64,000 nt of DNA from Viola odorata (Eukaryota > Streptophyta > Magnoliopsida > Malpighiales > Violaceae): NCBI GenBank assembly GCA_963691705.1, contig OY829546.1, positions 8,194,001 through 8,258,000 of the forward strand. Direction: 5' to 3'. A program made the translations under genes and the position numbers. Shown one piece after another: positions 1-14,824 of the stretch; position 1 is the stretch's first letter, and each line of letters opens with the position of its first letter. The notes below the pieces were generated by a model, which worked only from the letters and a program-made list of their open reading frames with translations, ran no database searches and was not told the origin of the DNA.

Positions 1-1481
1 TATAATAATAATAATATCACGACGAATAATTGGGTAAATTATATAATTTTTTTATAGTTTACTAATAATAATAATAATAATAATATCATGACCTATTTAT
101 TAATTAGTTTATATATTGGAAATTGTATATAATTGAGAAAACGTACGTGAGTTTTCTTGTCTTTACTTCAACGTGACACACACATATATACAGGGACCAT
201 TCATTATGCACTACACTACAGTGCTGGTGAAAAGTCATACAATTTAATTAGAGATGTAGATACATTAAGTAACTTCTAAAAATACGTAGATTAATAACCT
301 GGACTTATTCTAGTTTAACTGAAGATTTTAAATTTAAGCTCTAAGTATGTACTTGTGTTAAAATTTATGGTAGAATTTTGCCGTTCTTCAGAGTCCTGCC
401 CGACTCGAATTTGACCAAATTATTAGATAATTTCTGATAATAAAAAAATTGTTAAATAAACAATACTTGCATTTTCTCGGATAAATTGGCGATATATATA
501 CTTACCAAAAAAGTACTTTTTTTATTTATTTTTAACAATCAATATATAAGTATAAGCAAATCAAAGCACAATTCATTTTCATTCAAGTCTAAAATTGCAT
601 ACCACACAATACATGAGTTCACCAAAATATCTGACCCTCCATAGCGTGCGTGCAAAATGTCTTCCACGTTTATTTGTTTTTTTCTCCGTTCATTCCCTTT
701 CGATAGAAGATCAATTTTTTTCTTCGTTTCTAATCTGTTTATGATATATTTTACTGCGAGGGATAAATTTAATTTTAATTAGACTCTCGATTTCACACGC
801 ACGTGACACGTCAATAAATGTCCAAATGGCGGTGTCCGGTTCGGTCCGGTCCGGTCCGATCCAGGCTGGTGCTGGTGTGAACCCAAAAATTAGCATCTTG
901 CGGTGAGAGTGGCTACTCGCTACTTGTCCAAAACTGGTACCTTCACCAATAAAGCCATATGTGATATATAAATAAATAAATTAAGTATGGAGGAAATTCC
1001 AGAATATTCAGATAAAAAATATGAGCCAATCTAGAAGTAAAAAAAAAAAGATTGACAAATGTCCAAAAGAGAAGTCTATACATGTGATAGTTAGTTGTGA
1101 AGATACAACGTTACATGCATATGAAATCATTACATATAATTTGGTTTTAGTTGCATGCATTTTGGGTTAAAGTTTTTTTATATAATTTTTGTTTTACTAA
1201 TATATGACCTCGCAGTTGCTGTATTGTTATGCGATGTGTTGTTGTGCGGTTGGTAATTAAGTCTCAAATTGTGGGTTTGTGACAGCTGTATACTCACAAT
1301 AATTTGCGGCTACCTTTTTCCTTTTAAATTGGAGTAGTAACGGTTAAAATTGTGGATAAAATAATAATTAAAAAACCCAGGAGAAGAGGGAGTTAAATAA
1401 ATACTGTAAAAAACATTCATCAATATAGAAGAATCAATTTTTAAATTTTTCCACAGAGAGCTCAGGCGAGGGGGGTTTGCC
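1..1481. other. Upstream intergenic region
   Basis: No gene is supported. The stretch is AT-rich, with TAA triplet runs near 1-20 and 61-85. Two ACGT-core sites sit together at 800-805 (CACGTG) and 807-812 (CACGTC), and a short tandem CGGTC tract lies at 836-862. The last part is the proximal promoter of the nucleotidase-like gene. Confidence 0.6.
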
Positions 1482-1489
1482 TATATAAG
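1482..1489 (+). promoter_or_regulatory. TATA box of the HAD-family gene
   Basis: TATATAAG is followed about 25-60 bases later by a CT-rich stretch typical of a plant transcript leader. The spacing fits transcription starting near 1510-1530. Confidence 0.6.
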
Positions 1490-1490
1490 G

Positions 1491-2306
1491 GCATCTCTAC
1501 CTCATTACTTCTTCCCCCCTTCCCTCTTCTCCTTCCTTTATAATTCAATCTCTCTGTCCCTTAAAACCCCTCCTGTTAGTGTTCCTCTGCATTAACACCA
1601 GAAATTCAAAACCGGTATGTCTTCTTACTGGTTTTGATCTCTTGCATTTCGGTTTCCTGTTTCATTTCAGCTGTTTTCAAATTCTCCCTTTCGTTCAATA
1701 AATGGAATTCTGTTGTTGGATTAACTTTCATTTTACGGAAACATGCTTAAAGTCTGGACCTTTCTTTGTTTGCTCTGCCTAATTGTTGGAATTTAAGCTC
1801 AAGTTTTCGTCTCATCAACATTCCATGTTTTATCACCCTTTTCTGTATAATGTTGTTCAAACTTTAAAGCTCATGGTTTCTGCTTCCTAAGGAACAGAAA
1901 ATTAAAAAATAAATAAAAGGATGGATTTTGGTTTGTTTTATAAAAGCCTACTTTTTGTTGTATAATTAAATAGAACTTTAGAGTTTGTGAGTTATAATTC
2001 TTGTGAAAATACTAGTCCACTCATTCTTAATTAAACCAGTTATTGTGGTTGTGGATTGTCTACTCATGAATATTACAAGTCCTTACCTCAACTACTTGGA
2101 ACTGGACATAGATTGTCCACTCATCTTGCCATTTCCATGCATATGGTGCTAATTTGAATTGATAATGACCTTAACTTTTTGCCAGATCATGAAAAATTAT
2201 AGTCTAAGAATCAAATTGAATCTTCATTTTAGCCTGGGTGGGTTTAAATTTTCATGGAGATTAGCATTGATCCTTCCTCTTTTGTGCTTAAGGTTAACTG
2301 ATCAAA
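1491..2306 (+). other. 5' leader with a probable leader intron
   Basis: The CT-rich leader runs to about 1614, where GTATGT marks a likely donor. The first good acceptor before the ATG is the AG at 2291-2292. This implies a leader intron of about 680 bases ahead of the start codon at 2307. It is inferred from splice consensus only. Confidence 0.45.
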
Positions 2307-3867
2307 ATGGAGTATGACGAGCGCTTCCTTCAATCTCAAATGACAAAATATAGTTGCCTATTGTTTGGTAAGATATTCAACTCAGAACGATTGGTTGACT
2401 ATCTGGAAATATGTTGTGAATGGAAGTTCATTGACCATGTATTTCCATTCTGCAGATCTTGATGACACCCTTTATCCCCTTAGTTCTGGTCTTGCTGCCG
2501 CTTGTGGCAAGAATATAAGAGGTACTGCATGATTGGTTTTAGTTGCGGTTATCCATTTTTGTTGTTAGTACTAGTATTGTTTCTAATTTAGAAAATGGGT
2601 GACCTTTTGTAGATTATATGGTTGAACGCCTCGGGATAGATCAGAGCAAGATCATTGAATTGGGTAACCTATTGTACAAGAATTATGGAACAACTATGGC
2701 TGGCCTCAGGGTATGGCATTTGATTTTTTTGCTTAATCCTTCCTTGCATCCTTCTTAATTCCTATGAAAGCGTTTTGATGAGAGTGTCTTTTGGATTGGT
2801 TGTGCTTTTGCAGGCAATTGGTTATGACTTTGACTATGATGAGTACCATAGGTAGGAATTTCTGTCTTGTCTTACTCCTCCATTGTTAGAAAAGCAATCG
2901 CAAACTTTTTGTGGATTTGAAGAAGTTGATTAACCTTCCCCTTTCCTGTGTAACAGTTTCGTTCATGGGAGATTACCCTATGAGAACTTAAAACCGGACC
3001 CTGTTCTAAGAAGTCTATTACTGAACCTGCCTATTCGAAAAGTTGTAAGTACCTCAAATTCTCACCCTATTAGTGGTAACATTTTAAAGACCAATCCTTT
3101 TCTTATGAGATGCATGTGTTCTTATGCCAAATAGATCTTCACCAATGCCGACAAGGTCCATGCACTTAAGGTCCTTAAGAAGCTTGGCTTAGAGGACTGC
3201 TTTGAAGGGATAATTTGCTTTGAGACTCTTAATCCTGTTCACAAGAGCACCGTCTCTGATGACGAAGATGATAGGGAATTCGTGGGATCAGCTGCTACTG
3301 CTAATGGCTCTAACACACCCACTGCTAACAGTGGTGCTCCTGAAATCTTCGACATTGTTGGGCATTTTGCACAACTGAACCCAAGCTCAGTTTTACCAAA
3401 GACACCAATTGTCTGCAAACCATCAGAAACTGCCATTGAACGAGCTCTCGAGATCGCCAATATAGATCCTAGTAGAACTGTAAGATAATGCAAGCACTTC
3501 TTCATTTCTCTCGTCCATTTTCCTCCACCATTTGTTACTAATAATGTGTCATCACATTTTCAGTTGTTTTTCGAAGATAGTGTTCGCAACGTACAATCTG
3601 GAAAGCGAGTGGGTCTTGATACCGTACTGGTAAGTCAATTTGCAACATACAATCAAAATTTTCAACTTTTGATCAAGTTTAAGGGTATTAATTTCATTCC
3701 ATGAATGGATGCAGGTTGGCACATCTCAAAGAGTGAAAGGCGCAGATTACGCCCTGGAAAGCATCCACAACCTCAGAGAAGCCATACCAAAGCTTTGGGA
3801 ATCAGACATCAAATCCGAAATCGGCTACAAGAAGAAGGTTACAGTGGAAACACCTGTCACAGCTTAG
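2307..3867 (+). CDS. HAD-superfamily pyrimidine 5'-nucleotidase-like protein
   Basis: Eight exons (2307-2367, 2456-2521, 2613-2710, 2814-2851, 2957-3044, 3135-3479, 3564-3629, 3715-3867) join into 304 residues with consistent phases. HAD motif I is DLDDTLYP near residue 22, with the nucleophile and acid aspartates. Motif II is the TNADK region, motif III the lysine of VCKPSETA, and motif IV FFEDSVRNV. This matches the plant and fungal SDT1/PHM8-like branch, whose characterised members dephosphorylate pyrimidine nucleotides; the substrate here is inferred. An acidic, Ser/Ala-rich insert lies around residues 160-190. There is no signal peptide, so it is probably cytosolic. The closest Arabidopsis relative I recall is At5g02230. 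The ATG at 2307 is the first in frame after the leader intron. Confidence 0.88.
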
Positions 3868-4988
3868 ATGTTAAGTTTGTTCCCAGTCAAGAAATCAATG
3901 ATTTTAGGATCCGATCATCCATGTATCGTTGATGTTAATGTAGTTGTTGTATGCTAGCCCTATATTACAAATGAAAAAAAAGAGCTCTCCTCATTCCTGG
4001 CTGTCCTTCAATGTCACACTTGGCAGATCTTATCATCTTTCCCTTCTTTTTGGATGTATTTATCAGTTGAGTCATAATCATTAATCGATTCCCAAATCAT
4101 AAATTTAAATTTGGAAGTTTGTGAATATAAAATGAAAATTTAGGTGTGCTGTGATCCTGAACATCAGAACCACATACAATAATCATAAAATCTGGTAGCA
4201 GATTTGATGACCGGAAGATAGCAGGGAACATGAATTTGATTAATTTATTATTCTATCTAATGTCACATTATTGGTGCATCAAATTGATATTGATCTTATC
4301 AACCCCAAGAGTTATTCATAAATTTGCAATTAAAAGTTTCTGTATACAAATATTTTTTTGTTTATAAGTTGCTAAATTCTTAATTAAAACGCAATCTCTA
4401 GTTTATTTATTGTTTACTGATAATAAAGTATTATAAAAGACTCGAATTATATATTAAAATGAGAATCGAAACCCCAATGCTTAAGAGAGTTATTTAATTA
4501 TTTAATTTATTATTGTTATCATTTTTTAAAAATAAAACTAAATATTGCTCAAGTTACAGCTCATGGGCCAAAAGAAAGATGTGAGCTTGGTCACCAAAAA
4601 AAAAGGCTTCTCCCGCGCAAAGGGACTCTCTTTTAACTGTCAAAATAGGAAAAAGGGAAATAAAGTTGTTTAACTTTACAGCTCATTCGCACTCCAATCT
4701 CGATTTTTTTATTACTTACTCTCAATTGAGACTAATTCCGTTCAAATTTTTTCAGAACTTAAAAATAATAACTCTTCAATTTTTATTTTATTCTCGAAAT
4801 TTAAATTCGTGAATTTAATTAAAAATAAAAAAGTTTCTTCCCCATTCTGTAATCTCGATTTTGATATGTCCACTTACCACGCGAGGAAGGAAGTGCAATA
4901 CGCAACAGCTGTCAGCAAAGAACTTGATTAATGCATACATGCTATGCTGTCAAGATATTTTTTGGTTGGTACAAATCTGCCACACATG

Positions 4989-5146
4989 CTCCCTCCTAGT
5001 TTTATTAAGAAAACCAAATATACGAACATCCTTAATATACATTCGAAAAAAAATAAAGGGTAAAATTATCTCAAATAGTGAATCATCCGGCCTCCTTAAT
5101 ATACGTGGTTAAAATCAAAGTGACGTTTAATTAAACTGAAAGAGAG
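4989..5146. mobile_element. Degenerate MITE, same family as the 20.3-kb element
   Basis: It begins CTCCCTCCTA, as the element at 20263 does. Bases 5065-5106 closely match 20405-20447, sharing the core CTCAAATAGTGA and then TTAATAT. The right end (GAAAGAGAGTA) is a decayed Stowaway-type terminus. No protein is encoded. The borders are approximate. Confidence 0.45.
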
Positions 5147-6212
5147 TATATAAGTTTGTTTTTTTTCTATAAGCAAATTTTAAGTTGGTTGTCGGTTGAA
5201 CAACAAGTGATGGTTAATTCATAATTTTAATTTCCCGTTTAAATTTAAGAAATAAAGCAAACAGCGAGATAAAAAATGTGAAAAATGTGTATAATTATTG
5301 GATTGATTTAAGTTTGGTAGCGTGTAAATAAGATTAAGTCTCCGATTTAAAACAAAGAAAGTTGGATGTAAATAATGATTGAAGTAGTTGTATGGGTGGA
5401 TGCAGATATTAATATGTTTTGTTTTGATTGTTAAATCTTTGAAAGTACTACCAGGCAGCACGGATCATCAATCACGTGTTTCAACTTTTAAATCACACCT
5501 ACCAGCACCACATGTCACACGTTTTAGCTCCCTTCGGATCATTTCTAGAAAGCCTTCGCTGTCGTTTTATTAATGATTCAATAATTACCAATTTTAATTA
5601 CTGTTTGATTGAGTTGATTAGCTAACTAAATAATGTTCATGAATCAAGTCACTATGGATTTTAAGAGCTAACTGGGGGCAAAGATTAGTCGGCCTTAAAG
5701 CTCTTTCTGATAAATTTTAACGCATTTACATACCATTCGAATTTAAAATATTTGATTAAGTTAGAATAATCTAAATTAGTTAATCTACATGCTTATGAGT
5801 GATCTTGATAAAAAAAAAAAGTGAATTTTAAATCAATTTTTTTTCTTGGACCCAATAAAAGTTGATTAACTTTCAGGAAAATTTGTCGCACAAAACTCAT
5901 CATTGATTCATTGTGCTTTGCCCTGAGGAAAAAAGAAATATTATCGAGACATGGCCAAGCCCAATCCATGTAGTGGGCCATCATTTTTCAAGACTAACGA
6001 GATTACTGTCTTTGATATGTTGGGTTTGCGTTCACCTTTTTGACATATTGGGCCCAACGATTTACTAAAAGCCCAAAATATTAGAGCCCATCAACTCAGT
6101 ATGTGTAGCCCAATAAAGTGAATTTTTTTTTTTACAAGAATTGCAGCTTAATGGATCCGAACTCAAGAACCATAATTTGTTTTTTATAACCATTTTTTAT
6201 TCTTAATATATA

Positions 6213-6448
6213 CTCCCTCTGGACGCCAAAGCATGACGTCCAGGCACAGTGGGATTTTTTTGTTTTTTTTTTCTACTTCAAATCGAACTTTAATTTTTTG
6301 TTCAATAACTTGTCAACCCATCCTTCAATAGTACAAAAAATATGGGATCTTATAGGTAAAAAAATGTGAGCCCGAAGAAGTAAAATGACAATCATTATAA
6401 ACAGTAAGAATCCGTAGAAAAGTGACAGTTAATAAAGTCCGGAGGGAG
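6213..6448. mobile_element. Stowaway-type MITE
   Basis: The 236-bp element starts CTCCCTCTGGAC and ends GTCCGGAGGGAG, an almost perfect terminal inverted repeat. It is flanked on both sides by TA (6211-6212 and 6449-6450), the target duplication of Tc1/mariner-derived Stowaway MITEs. It has no coding capacity. Confidence 0.8.
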
Positions 6449-7468
6449 TATTTTTTAATTAATTATTCCTATAACTGAAGTGAGAATTTGTAATGTCATT
6501 ATCTCTTCTATTAATTAGCCTTTATACTTATATTAAATAGCAGTAGCTGTGAGAATTTAATTACTGAAAATACTCTTTCCAACTAATTAGCATTCTCGTA
6601 CAAATTAGTCTTTACTTCTATTAAATATCCTACATATGAAAAATAGAAAATTGCATATAAAATAGCAAGGACATGGAAAAAAAATAAAAAATTGAGCAAG
6701 AATGTGCTGCTGCCGAACACATGGCAGTGGCCTATTGGTTCCAAGAGTTAGAAATATATGCGCAAATCATTTATTACACATCGTTAAAATAAGTGGTTAG
6801 TGTGAGTAGTTTAACAATCTTAGCTGTTATATAAAAGGTCATAAATTCGGGACTTAAATATTTTACTATTTAATCTGTTAACTAAGTTCAAACAAGATTT
6901 ATTCTAACTCTCTACACTCATACAAGTGAACCATACACTTAAATTATCACTTAAATTATGGTAGGACATATAAGTTGCCAAGATTTTATTTTCATCATGG
7001 TATTGGTGGGTGTTGTAACTTGTAAGGACGAAAATTTAAATGCTGGACCTAAATGGAGGCCCATGTAATAAAGCCCATAAAATTTAAATATTTTTGTTTT
7101 TGCTTAATTTTTGTTTTTATTTCGATTCGAACACGGTAAGCAATAGGCATTGGTTGAAAATTTCGGTTCAGGAGAAGGTCACTGAAAGAAATGGATAAGA
7201 TCAGATGAGATAAGCAGAGACGATAAGTCTGAGATCACAAAAAGTCTTCTTAATTTCGTCTTCCCATAACAGCCAGCAAGCAGCTACTACCTGCTTCAAC
7301 TGCTTTTAGGAGGGAAAGCATTTATTAAAGCTGAAATTTTTTATGTTGATATCTGTCACCGCCGGAGTCCAATTCCTCAACTAAAAATACGGTGGACAGG
7401 TGGGTCACCATTCTTGGCTGGGGTTAGTTCCGGTCACTGTCGTAAATACTCTTTGCGTCACACTATCA

Positions 7469-10011
<2,543 letters not shown>

Positions 10012-10299
10012 TCTTGGATGGAGATTAGATTACTGTTGTTATCAGTTGAATTATGTTGAAACATTTGATTTCACTCCCTGGATTGGATGCAATGCTATCA
10101 GTTGATGTGAACCTCTAAGTGCAGAATTCATTATGATGTAAAGAAGAGAGAATTCTAAATTTCCCTATTTTTTTTAAGTCGTTAATCACTGAATCCTCAT
10201 GTAAGGAGAAATTACTTGTTTGAAACATGCTGTATGAAATTAGTTCAAGTTTAATATGTCAATCCTTTTCTTTTAATGTTTCATAATAGGTCTTTACAA

Positions 10300-11740
10300 T
10301 TTCCTCTATAAGATCATATAACAAAGATCATGGCGAACCGATTGAAAGGGAGTCTACCTTGTCTTATTACCGAGAATCAATCTGCGTTTATTCCAGGCCG
10401 CTGTATTCAAGACAACCTTATGATGCACATGAGGCTTTTCACAGATTGGGTATGGCGGGGAAGAGAGAGAAAACTTACACGGCTATTAAATTAGACATGA
10501 AAAAGGCTTATGATAGACTAGAGTGGTCCTTTCTGGTGGAAGTCTTAAGGAGATTGGGTTTTGCAGAGAGATGGATCAAGTGGGTGCATGAATGCATCTC
10601 AAGTGTCTCCTTTGCTGTGCTTATCAATGGGAAACCATCCCATTATTTCTCTCCTTCAAGAGGATTAAGGCAGGGGGATCCCCTCTCCCCCTACCTTTTT
10701 ATTTTGGCCTCTGACGTTTTGTCTAGGATTTTAAATCAGAACTCAATTCTGGAGTCTTGAATGGATACAAGATCAAAAGAACCTGCCCAGCTATATCGCA
10801 TATCTTATATGCAGACGACACATTATCTTTTGGCGAAGTAAATACCACAGAAGCTTCAGTTTTCAAGAGTGCCTTGGATGTGTATTGCTCTGCTTCAGGA
10901 CAGGCTGTTAGCCTAGAGAAATCGGCAATTTATTTTAGCGAAGGAACGGGAAGAATAGAGAAAGCTGAGGTGGTCAGCCTGCTGGGTCTCCAAGAAACAG
11001 TGGAGAAAGGTTCCTACTTAGGTCTTCCTACGAAGTGGGGTAGATCAAAAGTGCAAGCGGTGTCGTTTCTTGAACATCGAATTATTGCTAAGATCCAATC
11101 ATGGAAGAGCAAAGTTACTTTCAGGGGCGGGTAGAGAGGTGTTGTTAAAATCTGTGGGCTCCGCTATCCCGGTTTATACCATCTCTCTCTTCCAACTTCA
11201 AAAATCTTTTCACAACAGGATTAGCATATGGATGAATGCTTTTTTTCTGGGGTCATAACGAGGAGGATAAAAAGGTTCGTTGGTTGAGTTGGAAGCGGAT
11301 CTCAAGCTCAAAACAGGTGGTAGGTTTGGGTTTTGGAGATTTCGAAAACTTTAATCAGGCGTTGATAGCAAAGCAGGGCTGGCGGCTATGTATTCAGCAG
11401 AATCATCTTTGGGCAAGAATATTGAGGGGTATTTACTTCCCCCGAACGTCGTTCCTTAAAGCTAAACAAGGAGGATCAGCCACTTGGGTGTGGAGAAGCT
11501 TGTTATTCGGAAGAGAATTGTTAGAAGAAGGTCTGCGCCAGAATATAGGAGATGGGTAGAGCACCTTGGGTTCCTCTCTTAAAAGATTTTAAAACCTCAT
11601 CGGCAAGACCCCCAAATTTCTCCTCGTGTTTGGTCTCTTCTATAATGGTGGAGCGCCTGTTTACAGTCTCTGAGCCAGAAGCGATAAGAGTGATTCCCAT
11701 TGGGGAGGGAACACAAGAAGCTATAAAGTTGATTATCTAT
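10300..11740 (+). mobile_element. Truncated, frameshifted LINE (L1-type) reverse transcriptase
   Basis: The stretch encodes pieces of a non-LTR reverse transcriptase. In order these are ENQSAFIPGR (near 10375), the D-containing LDMKKAYDRLEW block, RQGDPLSPYLF, the catalytic YADD (near 10815), and the downstream SYLGLP and WRL regions of plant LINEs. Frame changes occur near 10455, near 10745-10760, near 11130 and near 11245, and stops interrupt it. The endonuclease at the 5' end is missing, as usual for 5'-truncated LINE copies. I did not find a clear poly(A) tail or target duplication. It lies between the SDR and YidD genes and is not expected to be active. Confidence 0.85.
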
Positions 11741-11981
11741 TAAAAATATTTATAGTAATCCCTTTTAGAAAACTTGCAGTAATTCAATCCAACATTTTAG
11801 TCCTAATATTTTATATTTTATATTAATATCTGATTAAGGCATTAGAACTTGTGTATATTCTTTTCAAATATTTTATTTGTCTGTTGTTCTTTATCTTTTG
11901 CTCACTGAAAAGGCAAAATTATCGGCCTCTAATTCAATTCAACCACCGCAAGCGGCAAAGAGCTCTCCGTGTAGAGACGAG

Positions 11982-12644
11982 ATGGCAACTTCCATTTCCT
12001 TCCACTGCCACCTCCCCATCTCAGCAACGTCAAGAGCAAGTCAATCAAAACTCACTCATTTCACTCGCTGCAAAACTCTCTCCACCATCATTTCCCCAAA
12101 AACAGGGAGCCGCCGCCGCAGCCAAGTCGTGTACAAATTGGACATAAACCCTAACCGGGATGGTGAAAAAGGAACCACCTTTCGCTCCACATCAGGTGAA
12201 GAACAAGAAGTGGACAATTTAGGTGTTAGAGTTGCTCTATCCATTCTTCATTTCTACAAAGGTGAGTTCTCTCTTTGCTTATGCTTACCAAGTACTATTT
12301 ACTTTGAGTTATGGAGTATTGATTTGTAGTTTTAAACAGGGGAAATATCGCCGATTCTGCCAAGAAGTTGTCGGTATGTGCCAACATGTAGTGAGTATTC
12401 GACGATAGCTTACAAGAGATACGGCTTCGTAAAAGGGACCGTCTTGACAACTTGGCGTCTCTGTCGCTGTAACCCACTGGGTAATATGACTTCTTCCTCC
12501 ATGGTTACTGGGCGAAATATGCTTTTTCCCGATGATTATTTACCTCATTTTGATTTGACAATCTTTTCAGGCGGCACTCGATTCGATCCTCCAAGATGGT
12601 TCGATGAGAAAGCTCCCGAACAGGATGTAGAAGAAGAAGACTGA
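11982..12644 (+). CDS. Plastid YidD-family membrane protein insertion factor
   Basis: Three exons (11982-12261, 12340-12480, 12571-12644) give 164 residues. The first 50 or so, Ser/Thr/Arg-rich, look like a chloroplast transit peptide, and an acidic linker follows. From about residue 75 the YidD (DUF37) domain is clear: a hydrophobic start, then ISPIL, RSCRYVPTCSEYS, a basic YKRYGFVKG helix, RLCRCNPLGG and FDPP. These Cys and Pro motifs are the family hallmark. In bacteria YidD assists YidC-dependent membrane insertion; in a plastid it would be expected to work with the YidC homologue Alb3, which is inference. The C-terminus is acidic. The Arabidopsis homologue I recall is At3g09310. Confidence 0.9.
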
Positions 12645-13171
12645 AATAAAGGGTGCCAAATCTTCCGAATTTCTTGCATTTTTACCACAATTTTGCCACT
12701 GTTTAGTGTTTACTACTCTTGTAGTATGCAATAAGTAGTGCAAAATGTTAAGAATTTGATATTCACTGGTTTGAGTATTCGTTGCATGTCTGTCATTTCT
12801 TGTTTCATTTTACTCTTAATTAGAGTGTAGTACTGCCATTCTCTTCCAATTCAAGATCTGCCTTCTTGAACGAATCGATTTGGCTGCGGATGATGCCAAC
12901 TTCATGACAGCTATTTACATTATTTTTTTAATAAATCTGACTACTAAAAAATAACGATAGAAACAATTAGTGAACAAATAAACTTAGTATTTTATTCGTA
13001 GATTTCCCCTTATGCTTATAAACATTGACGGTGGAATGATATCAAAAGTTCATGAAAAAATAAATATACAATTACCTATGTAGGAGAGTAGATATAATTA
13101 TAAAGTTTTATCACCCAAGAAACTAACAATGACTAATTAACCTAACCCAACTCACCCAATGCTGATTAACA

Positions 13172-14643
13172 TCAAATTAAGTATGAATGTGAGGAATGAT
13201 TGGTAGACCAAGAGAGTGAGGAATTAGGTGAAGTGGGAGAGGGAGATTGGTATGATGAAGAAGATGAATTGTTGTTGGTTGATGATGGATTTCTAATCAT
13301 AAAAGGCACCACATCTTCAAGCAACCCACCTTCACTTTCAGGTACTGCTACTACTGCTGTGTTGGGGCTAGCTGACTCGGCCACGAACTCATCGTGGGCT
13401 CGGGCTTCGACCAATGGTTGTTGTTGGGATTCTGGTGATGAAGTTCTTTTGGGCTTTTTTGATGGTGGGTTAACAACATCTTGATCTGTTTGGTTTGGTA
13501 CGAAGAATGGATAGGCATAGTGTAAATGTAGTCCTTCATATGTGATGATAAGGGTCTCTTGGTCCTCGCTTGACCTTTCCACATGTTTTTTTGCACTACA
13601 TCTTGGATTTGTACATCTGTAATAGCTCCTGTTTCCACCAAAAACAGAATGGAAAATTAGCATTAATTACAAAATGGAAAATTATTTGCTAATTAAAGAT
13701 CAAGGTGGTGCAAATTATTTGTTAATTTGTTGTTTTTCTCCTTTTGGTTTTCTTTTCGGCAAAAAAATCACTCTACTCAAAATTCATTTGCGAGTAAATC
13801 TCAAAATTTAGTATCTATTTAGTTTTTAATACACTTTTTTAAATTTAAAGTGAAAACTCTATGAAAAGCAATTTCAGGTTAAAATCTTCTTATTAGAGGC
13901 TTCGATTAATTCCTGGTAACTTGATCAAACAAGATTGAACACCATATTAAAGATCTAATATCCTACAAAAAGTTATTAAAATTTTAAAAATGTTTATTTA
14001 TAAAAGAGGTTTCATCGATGTTGTACTATAGAATTTTAGGCTGGTGACTGAGCCGCTGACACACCGGAGGACATTTGGACTGGAAACTAATTAGTACTGT
14101 ACACTGTACACTACTGAATATTCAGCTGTGTCTAAAATTAGGAAAGATAGCGAAATAGAAACCTGGGGTATGGGCTATTCTTGATTGATTTTTGGCCATA
14201 CTTCCTCCATTTATAGCCATCATCCGCCATCCCATTGCCGCAGCTTTTGAGTTTTAGAGTGTACTTGTTGTTTTCCAACTTACTCAAACCCCTTTCAAAT
14301 AGCGAAATCCTACCAAAACAAAAACCCAAAAATGTATAAAAATATTAATTGATTAAAATGCCAAAAACATAAAATAAATTATTAATTACCTGGATTGTGA
14401 GAATTCTTGGGATGTTTCTTTTGGGTTTGTGATGGACAAAGCATTCTCAATATCTTGGATTGTTGGCCCGGAATACACATTGGAAATCAGCTGGTTAATG
14501 ATTTCTTCATTTGTAGGAATTGGGTTGGATTTGGATTCCTCCTCTGGCACCAGAAAGAATTGATTTCCATCGTCAAGAAGCTCTCTAATTATGAGCTCAT
14601 CATCACTAACCCAATTATTTCCACCCTTAATCATTTCCTCCAT
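13172..14643 (-). CDS. WRKY transcription factor, WRKY49-like
   Basis: Three exons on the minus strand (14643-14390, 14309-14163, 13628-13172) join into 285 residues. The single WRKY domain reads DDGYKWRKYGQKSIKNSPYPR, then a C2H2 finger with CTNPRC spacing and a final HLH, so it is a one-domain group II factor. The second intron falls right after the PR of the domain, at the position conserved in most WRKY genes. SIKNSPYPR, YIITYEGLHLHYAYPFF-type residues and a short KKPKR nuclear signal resemble Arabidopsis WRKY49. The C-terminal 90 residues are Ser/Asn-rich. The first ATG in frame is at 14643. The product should bind W-boxes in the nucleus; its targets are unknown. Confidence 0.92.
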
Positions 14644-14780
14644 AGTAATCAATTGAGATAGAAAAAATGGTTTATGTTCTTGTCAAGAAGAGAAGAAGGG
14701 TTTGTTGTTATTAAGGAGAAGAAGAGAAGTGGAGTAGATGAGGAAGTTGTGATGTGTGTACAATGTACATCGACACCCTC

Positions 14781-14824
14781 TTGACTTTTTAAGCAAAAAT
14801 ATTCTATGCTTTTCTAGTTTGACC
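14781..14824. promoter_or_regulatory. Two W-boxes upstream of the WRKY gene
   Basis: TTGACT at 14781-14786 and TTGACC at 14819-14824 both fit the W-box TTGAC[C/T]. They lie about 140-180 bases upstream of the WRKY start codon. Paired W-boxes in WRKY promoters are common and suggest auto- or cross-regulation; that is inference here. Confidence 0.4.

Larger units (their letters stand above)
3868..7468. other. Intergenic region with MITEs and GCCCA motifs
   Basis: This covers the 3' end of the nucleotidase-like gene, AT-rich spacer, a MITE-like element near 4989-5146, a Stowaway-type MITE at 6213-6448, and the 5' leader of the SDR gene from about 7250. Several TGGGCC/AGCCCA site-II-like motifs cluster at about 5950-6115 without an adjacent gene start. 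Short open frames here have no recognisable homology. Confidence 0.55.

Noticed and set aside
7400..7468. Longer N-terminus for the SDR gene beginning at 7400
   Set aside because: The frame begins with GTG; the first ATG in frame is 7469, which already gives a full transit peptide.
14644..14652. Three extra N-terminal codons for the WRKY gene
   Set aside because: They depend on a TTG start; the first ATG is at 14643.
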